From assembly GCF_903819435.1 (NCBI RefSeq), contig NZ_CAIJDP010000088.1, positions 62,001 through 126,000 on the forward strand: a DNA stretch of 64,000 nt, in the 5' to 3' direction. The position numbers were made by a program, and so were the translations under genes. Positions 26,451 to 35,007 of the stretch are shown piece by piece (position 1 is the stretch's first letter; each line of letters opens with the position of its first letter). The notes below the pieces were generated by a model, which was not told the origin of the DNA, ran no database searches, and was given only the letters and a program-made list of their open reading frames with translations. This stretch comes from Flavobacterium salmonis. Lineage in GTDB: Bacteria; Bacteroidota; Bacteroidia; Flavobacteriales; Flavobacteriaceae.

Positions 26451-27416
26451 TTGATTACAAAAGAAAATATTTTAGCTATCGCAAAAAAAACAATACTCTC
26501 TGAAAGTGAGGCAATTACAAAATTAATTGATTTTCTTGATGAAAATTTTTACGAAGCAACACAACGCATCTACCAAACAAAAGGCAGATTAATTGTTACA
26601 GGAATCGGAAAAAGCGCCATTATTGCGCAAAAAATGGTTGCCACATTCAATTCTACCGGAACCCCTTCTATGTTCCTTCATGCTTCTGAAGCGATCCATG
26701 GAGATTTAGGAATGATACAAAATGACGACATTATAATTTGTATTTCAAAAAGCGGAAATAGCCCGGAAATTAAGGCCTTAGTTCCTTTACTAAAACGCTT
26801 TGGAAATATTTTGATTGGAATGACAGGAAATATAACTTCGTTTTTAGCAAAAGGTTCTGATTATGTTTTAAACACCACTGTTGATATGGAAGCGTGCCCC
26901 ATAAATCTTGCTCCTACAAACAGCACAACAGCACAACTTGTCATGGGTGATGCACTTGCAGTCTGCCTTATGGAAATGCGTGACTTTAAACCCGAAGATT
27001 TTGCCGTTTATCACCCAGGGGGCGCTTTAGGCAAAAAATTATTACTGCGTGTAAAAGATATGATTGAGAATTCCTTAAAACCTATGGTTTCGCCGGACAC
27101 ATCTGTTAAAAAGGTAATTTTTGAAATCTCCGAAAAAAGACTTGGTGTAACTGCCGTTATCGAAAATGATAAAATAATAGGAATTATAACAGATGGGGAC
27201 ATTAGAAGAATGCTGAACGACAGAGATTCGATTGCAGATTTAACCGCCAAAGATATTATGAGTAAAAATCCAAAATTAGTTTCTTCAAATACCATGGCTG
27301 TAGATGCCCTGAATATTTTGGAAGATTTTTCGATAACACAATTGATTGTTTCTGACGATGGCCAATACAAAGGAGTATTGCATTTACATGACATTTTAAA
27401 AGAAGGAATTGTATAA
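26451..27416 (+). CDS. kdsD: Arabinose-5-phosphate isomerase (KdsD/KpsF/GutQ family)
   Basis: This enzyme converts ribulose-5-phosphate to arabinose-5-phosphate, the first step to Kdo for lipopolysaccharide. An SIS sugar-isomerase domain (about 30-165, with GIGKSAIIAQK and SKSGNSPEIKALVP) precedes two CBS domains (about 205-320). The 321-residue length is typical. The start is TTG at 26451; no in-frame ATG was found upstream before the promoter element. The stop overlaps the tatC start in TAATG, so translation is probably coupled. Confidence 0.9.
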   Translation: MITKENILAIAKKTILSESEAITKLIDFLDENFYEATQRIYQTKGRLIVTGIGKSAIIAQKMVATFNSTGTPSMFLHASEAIHGDLGMIQNDDIIICISKSGNSPEIKALVPLLKRFGNILIGMTGNITSFLAKGSDYVLNTTVDMEACPINLAPTNSTTAQLVMGDALAVCLMEMRDFKPEDFAVYHPGGALGKKLLLRVKDMIENSLKPMVSPDTSVKKVIFEISEKRLGVTAVIENDKIIGIITDGDIRRMLNDRDSIADLTAKDIMSKNPKLVSSNTMAVDALNILEDFSITQLIVSDDGQYKGVLHLHDILKEGIV

Positions 27417-28225
27417 TGACAAAGAAAAACCTTAACGAAATGTCTTTTTTAGATCATCTTGAAGAATTAAGATGGTTATTGGTAAGAAGTACAATTGCCA
27501 TACTTGTAATGGCTTTTTTTACCTATTTTATTAGCGATTATCTGTTCGATGTCATATTATTAGGACCTACAAGACCTTCATTTTTTACCTATCAATGGTT
27601 TTGCGACTTATCACATCAATTAGGATTTGCTGACAGCATTTGTATTACTGAAATGAATTTTATAATTCAAAATACTGAAATGGAAGGTCAGGTTAACATA
27701 TTTGTATGGATGTGTATTTTATGCGGATTTATTCTGGGTTTCCCTTATATATTATGGGAGATATGGAAGTTCATCAGTCCTGCTTTATATGAGAAAGAAA
27801 GAAAAAATGCAAAGTTGTTTATTTTTGCCTCTTCATTACTTTTTTTCTTAGGTGTTATATTTGGCTATTATGTGGTAATTCCAATGTCAGTAAATTTCGT
27901 TGCCACGTTTTCGGTGAGTGATGTTGTCCAGAACCAATTTACCTTATCCTCTTACATGGGAATGGTAAAAACAAGTATTCTGGCTAGTGGATTATTTTTT
28001 GAGTTACCAATCATTATTTATTTTTTAACCAAATTAGGCTTGGTAACACCTGATTTTTTAAGAAAATACTGGAAATATGCTGTAGTTATCATTCTTATTG
28101 TAGCTGCAATCGTTACTCCCCCAGATGTTGTAAGTCAAACAATTGTAGCGATACCAATGTTAATTATATACGAAATTAGTATTCTTATATCCAAAATTGT
28201 TTATAAAAACAAAGAAAATGTCTGA
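27416..28225 (+). CDS. tatC: Sec-independent translocase subunit TatC
   Basis: This inner-membrane core subunit of the twin-arginine system recognises RR signal peptides. The protein has 269 residues and six predicted helices. The conserved N-terminal MSFLDHLEELRWLLVRS and the later FVWMCILCGFILGFPYILWEIWKFISPALYEKERK-type region (which follows a periplasmic insertion) are typical. The start overlaps the kdsD stop by one base, and the end overlaps the CMD gene by eight bases. No tatA or tatB is nearby. Confidence 0.93.
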   Translation: MTKKNLNEMSFLDHLEELRWLLVRSTIAILVMAFFTYFISDYLFDVILLGPTRPSFFTYQWFCDLSHQLGFADSICITEMNFIIQNTEMEGQVNIFVWMCILCGFILGFPYILWEIWKFISPALYEKERKNAKLFIFASSLLFFLGVIFGYYVVIPMSVNFVATFSVSDVVQNQFTLSSYMGMVKTSILASGLFFELPIIIYFLTKLGLVTPDFLRKYWKYAVVIILIVAAIVTPPDVVSQTIVAIPMLIIYEISILISKIVYKNKENV

Positions 28226-28568
28226 TATTATTCAAGAATTTAACGACTATCGTTCTAAAATGAACGAAAAATTACTGGCTGATAACAATAAAATTGTAAA
28301 GCGAATTTTTAATCTTGACACTAATGCCTATGCACCAGGAGCTTTGGATGTAAAAACAAAAGAACTTTTAGGTTTAGTGGCTTCTGCTGTTTTACGATGT
28401 GACGACTGTGTAAAATATCATTTAGAAACAAGTCATAAAGAAGGAGTAACCAAAGAAGAAATGATGGAAGCAATGGGAATCGCAACTTTGGTTGGAGGAA
28501 CAATTGTAATTCCGCATTTAAGAAGAGCATATGAATTTTGGGAAGCTCTTGAAGAAGCAGGTAATTAG
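28218..28568 (+). CDS. Carboxymuconolactone decarboxylase family protein (AhpD-like)
   Basis: The start at 28218 (MSDIIQEFNDYR) is chosen over an in-frame upstream codon that would extend further into tatC. It gives 116 residues, overlapping tatC by 8 bases. The CMD core LDVKTKELLGLVASAVLRCD is followed by the redox pair CDDC and YHLETSHKEGVTKEEMMEAM, the AhpD-type CxxC-x3-H arrangement. This suggests a cytoplasmic thiol-disulfide or peroxidase-linked activity rather than decarboxylation. Its partner is unknown. Confidence 0.82.
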   Translation: MSDIIQEFNDYRSKMNEKLLADNNKIVKRIFNLDTNAYAPGALDVKTKELLGLVASAVLRCDDCVKYHLETSHKEGVTKEEMMEAMGIATLVGGTIVIPHLRRAYEFWEALEEAGN

Positions 28569-28727
28569 ACAATGAGATAATTAGTCAATTAGATAATTTT
28601 AAACATGATTTGTTAATTCTCTTAATTGATTAATTTATTTTAACTTATTTTGCCTCTCTCAAAGATAAAAAATATATTTCTACAGAATTGAATTATCTAA
28701 TTATCCAATTGACACATTATCTAATTA
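28562..28727. repeat. Intergenic element with 37-bp inverted arms built of 8-bp units
   Basis: The left arm (28562-28598) and right arm (28691-28727) are inverted copies matching at about 29 of 37 positions. Each arm is itself a tandem array of an 8-base unit close to YAATTAGA, repeated a little over four times. The 92-base interior is AT-rich and has no ORF. The left arm starts inside the last codons of the CMD gene and the right arm ends 7 bases before the lptB ATG. It could be a miniature mobile element, a REP-like repeat or an mRNA hairpin. Confidence 0.6.
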
Positions 28728-28734
28728 AACAAAA

Positions 28735-29475
28735 ATGAAGCTAAGAGCCGATAATTTAATCAAAACCTATAAAGGCCGCAGTGTTGTAAAAGGAATTTCC
28801 GTTGAAGTAAATCAGGGAGAAATCGTTGGGCTTTTGGGGCCAAATGGTGCCGGGAAAACAACCTCTTTTTACATGATTGTGGGATTAGTAAAGCCAAATC
28901 AGGGAAACATTTATCTGGATGATTTGAATATTACCGATTATCCAATGTACAAACGCGCACAACAAGGAATTGGTTATTTAGCACAGGAGGCTTCCGTTTT
29001 TAGAAAACTAAGCATTGAAGATAATATCTTAAGCGTTTTACAATTGACTAAACTTTCAAAGGAAGCACAGATTGCAAAAATGGAAAGTTTAATTGAAGAA
29101 TTCAGTTTAGAACATATTCGTACCAATCGTGGTGATTTACTTTCAGGAGGAGAACGACGACGTACTGAAATTGCTCGTGCCTTGGCCACAGATCCAAAAT
29201 TCATTTTATTAGACGAACCTTTTGCAGGAGTTGACCCAGTTGCGGTTGAAGATATCCAGAGAATTGTAGCTCAGTTAAAAAACAAGAATATTGGAATCTT
29301 AATTACCGACCACAACGTTCAGGAAACTTTGGCTATCACAGACAAAACCTATTTAATGTTTGAAGGTGGAATTTTGAAAGCAGGAGTTCCGGAAGAATTA
29401 GTTGAAGACGAAATGGTTCGCCGTGTTTACCTTGGGCAAAATTTTGAGCTGCGTAAGAAGAAATTGGAATTTTAA
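28735..29475 (+). CDS. lptB: LPS export ABC transporter ATP-binding protein LptB
   Basis: This is the ATPase that, with LptFG, extracts lipopolysaccharide from the inner membrane for transport to the outer membrane. In this 246-residue protein Walker A is GLLGPNGAGKTTSF, the signature is LLSGGERRRTEIARALA, Walker B is FILLDEPFAGVDP and the H-loop is LITDHNV. These blocks, especially FAGVDP and the arginine-rich signature, are characteristic of LptB. It follows the kdsD-tatC-CMD group and the inverted-repeat element. A -7-like TATTTTG lies inside the element. Confidence 0.92.
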   Translation: MKLRADNLIKTYKGRSVVKGISVEVNQGEIVGLLGPNGAGKTTSFYMIVGLVKPNQGNIYLDDLNITDYPMYKRAQQGIGYLAQEASVFRKLSIEDNILSVLQLTKLSKEAQIAKMESLIEEFSLEHIRTNRGDLLSGGERRRTEIARALATDPKFILLDEPFAGVDPVAVEDIQRIVAQLKNKNIGILITDHNVQETLAITDKTYLMFEGGILKAGVPEELVEDEMVRRVYLGQNFELRKKKLEF

Positions 29476-29497
29476 AAATAATTTATAGTAAAATAGT

Positions 29498-29541
29498 AAT
29501 GGGAAGAACTAAAACATTTATTTTAATTCTTCCCATTTTTC
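29498..29541. terminator. Terminator between lptB and the GH25 gene
   Basis: The 11-base arms AATGGGAAGAA (29498-29508) and TTCTTCCCATT (29527-29537) are perfect, with a T-rich tail on the plus strand and a weaker run on the minus strand. Confidence 0.65.
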
Positions 29542-29566
29542 TTTTCACTACTCTTTACAAAAAAAA

Positions 29567-30418
29567 CTAATCGACTGTGATGAACTGCAATTGTTGTAGA
29601 TCACCATTATAAATGTTTATATCTACAGTACGATCAATTCCTGGTACATTTGCTTTTTCTGTAAACTGCCAAAATAACCAGTCATCTTCAATTTTTTCTC
29701 TGTAGAAATTATAATTGGCTATCCAAAATAAATATTCCCCAAATTCATCTTTTAAAAAATCTGAATAATAACGCTCCCCTGTATAAATGATTGGGCGTAC
29801 TTTGTAATGATCTTCTACTTTTAAAAGCCAGCGTTTCAATCCTTTTTTCAAACTATCCAAAGATTGATTTTTTGGCAATTTTTCTATATCCAAAACTGGA
29901 GGCAAATCACCTTTTTCAAGTTTAACCGTTTTAATAAAAAGATCGGCCTGTTCAATAGAATTTTCGTTTGGCCTGTAATAATGATAAGCCCCACGGATCA
30001 TTTTATTTTTTTTGGCACCAATCCAATTTCGTTTAAACTGAAAATCTTTTCTGTCTCTTCCTATAGTTGCTCTTATAAACACATAATCAAGAGGATATTT
30101 TTGTTCTAAAGTATCTACATAAGACCACCTAATTTCGCCTTGATACTCAGACACATCCAACCCTATTGATTTTCCTTGATGTTTTGCCAGTACCTGAAAA
30201 TTACGAATATCTGACAATCGTTTATCTTCAATTTCTTTTTCGGACAGCTTATTAGTTTTAAAACCAAAATAATACGCTAATCCGCGACGGTAATGATAAA
30301 CTGCAAAAACAAACAATAATGCAAATAGGGATAAAAAAACAAAACGCAGTATCTTACCAAAGAATGATCTTCCTGATTTTTTGGACGTGGTTTTGCGATA
30401 AGTCGTTTTTCTTGCCAT
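29567..30418 (-). CDS. Membrane-anchored GH25-family muramidase
   Basis: This 283-residue protein begins with a strongly basic tail (MARKTTYRKTTSKKSGR) and one membrane helix (about 24-41), with no cleavage site, so the catalytic domain is held at the periplasmic face of the inner membrane. The GH25 lysozyme domain (about 80-283) shows the substrate aspartate D88 in GLDVSEYQG and the pair D177 and E179 in PPVLDIEK, as in Cellosyl-type muramidases. It lies 7 bases behind pssA, so the two form an operon. A role in cell-wall remodelling is inferred. Confidence 0.85.
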   Translation of the reverse strand: MARKTTYRKTTSKKSGRSFFGKILRFVFLSLFALLFVFAVYHYRRGLAYYFGFKTNKLSEKEIEDKRLSDIRNFQVLAKHQGKSIGLDVSEYQGEIRWSYVDTLEQKYPLDYVFIRATIGRDRKDFQFKRNWIGAKKNKMIRGAYHYYRPNENSIEQADLFIKTVKLEKGDLPPVLDIEKLPKNQSLDSLKKGLKRWLLKVEDHYKVRPIIYTGERYYSDFLKDEFGEYLFWIANYNFYREKIEDDWLFWQFTEKANVPGIDRTVDINIYNGDLQQLQFITVD

Positions 30419-30425
30419 TGATAAA

Positions 30426-31142
30426 CTACTTTTTCAAAAACGTATTATTTACAACCGATAATAGCACATAGAAAATAATAATTAAAGGAATAGCAATATA
30501 ATGAATCACTAAAACCAATACGATTGAAACTAATAAGAACACTATTTGCAGAGCATTATCTTTAAAATTAAACTTCTTAATTTTTAATGAGAATAATGGG
30601 ACTTCGGCATTCAGGATATAAGCGCTACACAAAACAATACCCAATAAAACCCAGTGATTTGTTAAAATTTCGAATACCATTAAGGAATCTGAATGTTCAA
30701 TTACTAAAGGTAAACTCAAAATAAAAAGAGCGTTTGCGGGTGTTGGTAATCCTATAAACGAATCTGTTTGGCGAATGTCGATATTAAAATTTGCTAATCT
30801 ATAGCAAGAACCTAAAGTCACAATAAATCCTAAAAAAGGAATAAAAGCAGATGCAATCACGTCATGCGGATGAGCGCTTTTTACAAATAAACTATACATA
30901 ACATATCCCGGCACGACTCCACTGGTTACCATATCCGCCAAAGAATCCAACTGCAAACCAAGCGGGCTTGAAACTTTAAATAATCTGGCAAAAAAACCAT
31001 CAAAAAAATCAAAAAATATTCCTAAACAAACCATATAAAACGCCATTTCATAATTTTGTTCAGAAACAAAAACTACGGCAATACAGCCACAAAAAAGATT
31101 GATTAGTGTAATTAAATTAGGAATGTGTTTTTTAATATTCAT
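30426..31142 (-). CDS. pssA: CDP-diacylglycerol-serine O-phosphatidyltransferase
   Basis: This inner-membrane enzyme makes phosphatidylserine, the precursor of phosphatidylethanolamine. In this 238-residue protein with about eight hydrophobic segments, the CDP-alcohol phosphotransferase motif is complete: FFDGFFARLF then SPLGLQLDSLAD, i.e. D-G-x2-A-R with G-x3-D-x3-D. The N-terminus (KKHIPNLITLINLFCGC) also fits the family. It is the first gene of a pair with the GH25 muramidase gene. Confidence 0.9.
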   Translation of the reverse strand: MNIKKHIPNLITLINLFCGCIAVVFVSEQNYEMAFYMVCLGIFFDFFDGFFARLFKVSSPLGLQLDSLADMVTSGVVPGYVMYSLFVKSAHPHDVIASAFIPFLGFIVTLGSCYRLANFNIDIRQTDSFIGLPTPANALFILSLPLVIEHSDSLMVFEILTNHWVLLGIVLCSAYILNAEVPLFSLKIKKFNFKDNALQIVFLLVSIVLVLVIHYIAIPLIIIFYVLLSVVNNTFLKK

Positions 31143-31282
31143 CTTTTATAATTTTGAAGATCCAAGGAGCAAATTTAGCATAATAAGTCAATCTTATCTG
31201 CGTTTTTAATAGAGTTTTTTATTCTAATATTCGACTTTTATATTATTTATGAAAAGGAAGAAATAAGCTCGGTAAAAAATTA

Positions 31283-31290
31283 TATTTTTG
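31283..31290 (+). promoter_or_regulatory. Predicted -7 element of the PorV/PorQ-like gene
   Basis: TATTTTTG is an exact TAnnTTTG match, 41 bases before the TTG start. Confidence 0.45.
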
Positions 31291-31331
31291 GTAAAAATTA
31301 AAACAAGCCTAGGTTTGAAAAAATAAATACG

Positions 31332-32399
31332 TTGAAAAAAATCTTAGTATTTTTATTGTTTTGGAATTGTGCTTCCCATTATGCACAGACTGTTCGAAAA
31401 TATTCGAACGAGTTTATGAATATTGGAGTTGATGCAGCAGCTTTGGCAATGTCAAGCGCTGTTGTTGCTTCGACAAATGATGTTAATTCTGTTTATTGGA
31501 ATCCGGCAGGTTTGACAAATCTTGAGGATCACCAAATTTCATTAATGCATGCCAATTATTTTGCAAATATTGCTCAGTACGATTATATTGGATATGCAAT
31601 TCCAATTGATGACAGAAGTGCCTGGGGAATTTCAATGATTCGTTTTGGGGTAGATGACATTTTAGATACAACAGAATTAATAGATAATCAGGGCAATATT
31701 GATTACAACCGTATCAGTTTATTCTCGACAGCTGATTATGGTTTTACATTTTCGTATGCCCGAAAACTGCCAATTGAAGGATTTCAGTACGGTGTAAATG
31801 CCAAAGTCATTCGCCGTGTAATTGGTAAATTTGCTAATTCCTGGGGATTTGGATTTGATTTTGGCCTACAGTTTGAAAGAAACGGCTGGAAATTTGGATT
31901 GATGTTACGAGATATTACAACTACTTACAATGTTTGGAATATTGATGAAGAAGAATATAAGAAAATCTCAGATGCTATTCCCGGAGAAAATCAGGAGTTA
32001 CCGGAAAGTACTGAGATTACATTGCCAAAAGCACAATTAGGAATTTCTAAAAAGTTTGAATTTCATAATGATACGAGTCTTTTGGTTGCAACAAACCTAA
32101 ATATGCGTTTTGAACAGACTAACGATATTATTTCATCCAATATTGTGAGCATTGATCCTGCACTTGGACTTGAATTTGGTTATACTGAGCTTGTTTTTTT
32201 AAGAGGAGGAGTAGGAAACTTTCAAAACGTGACGCAATTAGACAATACAGAGAAATTAAATTTTCAGCCTAATATTGGGCTTGGCTTTAAATATAAAGGA
32301 ATCCAGGTTGATTATGCTCTTACAGATTTAGGAAACCAAAGTACTGCTCTATATTCTAATATTTTTTCGCTTAAAGTAGACTTAGGAATCTTTAGATAA
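31332..32399 (+). CDS. PorV/PorQ-family outer-membrane protein
   Basis: This 355-residue exported protein has a signal peptide (about 1-19, ending HYAQ) and a FadL-like outer-membrane barrel. The opening FMNIGVDAAALAMSSAVVAS, then NDVNSVYWNPAGL, is the hallmark of the PorV/PorQ family linked to type IX secretion in Bacteroidota. It could be a PorV paralogue (PorV2-type) rather than the core component. The start codon is TTG at 31332, the first codon giving a full signal peptide. The DUF4105 gene follows 25 bases later and may share the transcript. Confidence 0.83.
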   Translation: MKKILVFLLFWNCASHYAQTVRKYSNEFMNIGVDAAALAMSSAVVASTNDVNSVYWNPAGLTNLEDHQISLMHANYFANIAQYDYIGYAIPIDDRSAWGISMIRFGVDDILDTTELIDNQGNIDYNRISLFSTADYGFTFSYARKLPIEGFQYGVNAKVIRRVIGKFANSWGFGFDFGLQFERNGWKFGLMLRDITTTYNVWNIDEEEYKKISDAIPGENQELPESTEITLPKAQLGISKKFEFHNDTSLLVATNLNMRFEQTNDIISSNIVSIDPALGLEFGYTELVFLRGGVGNFQNVTQLDNTEKLNFQPNIGLGFKYKGIQVDYALTDLGNQSTALYSNIFSLKVDLGIFR

Positions 32400-32424
32400 G
32401 ATTTATTATTAAAAAAATCCAGCC

Positions 32425-33555
32425 ATGAGAGGTTTTACGTTTCGAAAAATAATGTTTTTATTACTGATGTTCAATTTTAGTTTTGGACAAAGTTTACCCT
32501 TATCAAAAGAAGCACATGTAAGTGTATTAACTTGTGGACTTGGCAATGAATCTTATTCCTTTTTCGGACATACTGCAATTCGTGTAGCAGATACTGCAAA
32601 CAATATTGATGTTGTATACAATTATGGCGCATTTGATTTCAGAACTCCAAACTTTGTGGCCAAATTTGCAAAAGGCGATTTACAATATTTCGTAATTGCA
32701 CATTCTTATGCTGATTTTATAAATGAATATAATTACGAAAAAAGAAGTGTCTTTGAACAAGAACTGCTTATTTCACAAGAGGCAAAACAAAAACTTTTTG
32801 ACAATTTAAATACTACTCTACTTTCCGAGGATCGTTATTACACCTATAAATTTATTGATAAAAACTGTACTTCTATGGTGGTTGATGTCATTAATAAAAC
32901 ATTAAAAAAAGACGTAATTACCAAAAAGGAAAATACGGATAAAACATACAGAAGCGTTTTATTTCCTTATTTTGACGGTCATTTTTATGAAAAGTTAGGA
33001 ACGAGCATCATTTTTGGGACAAAAGTAGATCAATTAAGCACTAAAATATTTCTGCCTTTTGAGTTAAAAAATAGTTTAGAAAAAACAACTTTTGAAAATC
33101 ATGCTTTTGTAAGCAAAAGCAAAACATTATTAGATTTTAAAAAAGAAACACCGGATTCGTGGTGGAATAACGTTTACAGTTATATTATTTTACTTGGTTT
33201 TATTGTCCTTATAAACAAAAAATTTATCGATAAAATTTATTTATTTATTTTGTCTGTAATGGGAATCTTTTTTTTCTCAGTTGGTTTTTATTCTTTTCAC
33301 CAAGAACTGGCAATGAATTATAACATCTTGTTATTTAGCCCATTTTTATTGATTTTAATTATTTTATCAGCATTTAAAAATAAAAAATGGACCTATAAAT
33401 TCGCTGTACTGCATTTGGTTTTATTACTTATTTATACACTCTTTATAATTAACAAAGCACACTTTTTTATTGTTTTACCAATGATTTTTACCAGCGGGAT
33501 AGTTTTGGTAAGAGTTGCCATCAGAAATAAAAAAAGAATTCCGATAATCATTTAA
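32425..33555 (+). CDS. Lnb-type (DUF4105) lipoprotein N-acyltransferase-like protein
   Basis: This 376-residue inner-membrane protein has a signal sequence, a periplasmic DUF4105/Lnb N-terminal domain (about 25-190) and four C-terminal membrane helices (about 248-365). Conserved residues visible are the histidine in YSFFGHTAIRV and the cysteine in IDKNCTSMVV, the pair expected for a thiol acyl-transfer mechanism. In Bacteroides a protein of this family was reported to N-acylate lipoproteins in place of Lnt; that role here is inferred from family. It ends 6 bases from the convergent sugar-transferase gene with no terminator between. Confidence 0.82.
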   Translation: MRGFTFRKIMFLLLMFNFSFGQSLPLSKEAHVSVLTCGLGNESYSFFGHTAIRVADTANNIDVVYNYGAFDFRTPNFVAKFAKGDLQYFVIAHSYADFINEYNYEKRSVFEQELLISQEAKQKLFDNLNTTLLSEDRYYTYKFIDKNCTSMVVDVINKTLKKDVITKKENTDKTYRSVLFPYFDGHFYEKLGTSIIFGTKVDQLSTKIFLPFELKNSLEKTTFENHAFVSKSKTLLDFKKETPDSWWNNVYSYIILLGFIVLINKKFIDKIYLFILSVMGIFFFSVGFYSFHQELAMNYNILLFSPFLLILIILSAFKNKKWTYKFAVLHLVLLLIYTLFIINKAHFFIVLPMIFTSGIVLVRVAIRNKKRIPIII

Positions 33556-33561
33556 AATTAC

Positions 33562-34956
33562 TTACTGTCCTCTATAGAATAAAACTGTTGTAATGGTTCT
33601 AAAAGTAATACTCAGATCAAGGAATATGCTTCGATGTTTTATATAATACAAATCATATTGCAGTTTTATAAGACTTTCCTCTATAGATTCACCGTATGAA
33701 TAATTAACCTGTGCCCAGCCTGTAAGCCCGGGCCTTATGACGTGTCTGGTTTCATAAAACGGCATTATATCTGCAATTTCTTTTACAAAAAATGGCCTTT
33801 CGGGTCTTGGGCCAATTACAGCCATATCCCTTTTCAAGACATTAATAAACTGAGGTAATTCATCAATTCTTGTTTTACGCATGAATTTTCCAAACGGTGT
33901 GATTCTTTTATCATTTGATGTCGCAAAAACAGCTCCATTAGTTTCGGAATTTTCAGTCATTGTCCTAAACTTATAGATTTGAAATATTTTTCCGTATTTA
34001 CCAACTCGCTCCTGTGTATAAAACAGAGGTCCTTTATTCCAAAAGATATTGGCTATAAAAATGAAGGGAATAAAAACAGCGCAAAAACACAAACCCATTA
34101 AAGAAAAAATGGTTTCAAGAATACTTACCAATAATAGATATAACTTATTATTGTTACTCCTGCTAAAGGGGAAAAAACGATAAAAATCCCGAGAAATATA
34201 TTGAACGGGAATTCGTTGCGTTTTACTTTCATAAACCTGGGTATATTCTCTAATAATATTTCCTGATTCAAGCAAATGAAGCAATTTTTGGTATAAATCG
34301 GAAGTAATTCCTTCTGTTTTTTGAGAAGCGATAACAATTTCAGAGATATTATTTTTACTTACAAAACTTAACAAATCACTCTTTTCAATTTCTTTAATGT
34401 AATTTAAAGAAAAATCCTCTTCGGCAGAATAATCAGCATTTACAAAACCAATAATCTTATAATGAGGATCAACGTTTTCCAGACCCAAAACGAGTTCGTC
34501 TGCCTGATGCTTGTTACAAATTAAAATTACATTTTGCGAAAATCGTTGCGTTGCCAAAAAGTATACATAAAAAAATCGCCAAAGCAATAAAGCACTCAAA
34601 ACGGTAAAATAAAAAACCAGTATTGTTGATCGGTGTTTAGGTAATTCAGGCGATAAAACAGGAGTAAACAAATAAAGTAAAACTGTGGCTGTACTTGTTA
34701 AAACTACACTTTGAAGTATCTGAAACTGATTACTTGCAACTTGTAGATTATACATCTCGAAAATTGATCCAAAAATATATACATATCCTATCAATAACCA
34801 CAGTCCCTGAAAATTTATGGTTTTAAATTCAAAATAATTATGATTAAAAAACGTACCTATCAAAAATAGCATTCCTAAAATAAACAGAGCATCAAAAAGA
34901 CGAAGCAATATTTTACGTTCAGATATTTCGAAATGCATCTTGTTTTTAAAAAGCAT
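33562..34956 (-). CDS. Polyprenyl glycosylphosphotransferase (initiating sugar transferase)
   Basis: This membrane enzyme transfers a sugar-1-phosphate to undecaprenyl phosphate, the first step in building a lipid-linked repeat unit. Four N-terminal helices (about 12-125) and a nucleotide-binding-like domain (about 140-250) precede a fifth hydrophobic segment (about 275-305) and the catalytic domain. That domain shows YKFRTM, DELPQFINVLKRDMAVIGPR, PERPFF and RPGLTGWAQVNY, all standard for the family. In this 464-residue protein the sugar specificity cannot be read. It is the last gene of the polysaccharide block and lies 51 bases behind the ligase/polymerase gene. Confidence 0.9.
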   Translation of the reverse strand: MLFKNKMHFEISERKILLRLFDALFILGMLFLIGTFFNHNYFEFKTINFQGLWLLIGYVYIFGSIFEMYNLQVASNQFQILQSVVLTSTATVLLYLFTPVLSPELPKHRSTILVFYFTVLSALLLWRFFYVYFLATQRFSQNVILICNKHQADELVLGLENVDPHYKIIGFVNADYSAEEDFSLNYIKEIEKSDLLSFVSKNNISEIVIASQKTEGITSDLYQKLLHLLESGNIIREYTQVYESKTQRIPVQYISRDFYRFFPFSRSNNNKLYLLLVSILETIFSLMGLCFCAVFIPFIFIANIFWNKGPLFYTQERVGKYGKIFQIYKFRTMTENSETNGAVFATSNDKRITPFGKFMRKTRIDELPQFINVLKRDMAVIGPRPERPFFVKEIADIMPFYETRHVIRPGLTGWAQVNYSYGESIEESLIKLQYDLYYIKHRSIFLDLSITFRTITTVLFYRGQ

Positions 34957-35007
34957 AAAATTTTCAGGTTAATTTATGATTGACAAATGTATTATAAATA
35001 TTGACAT

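Noticed and set aside
27011..27394. 127-codon minus-strand ORF
   Set aside because: It is antisense to the CBS domains of KdsD; the KdsD frame is conserved and explains the sequence.
28562..28727. Insertion sequence
   Set aside because: There is no transposase ORF inside and no clear target-site duplication; it is reported as an inverted-repeat element only.
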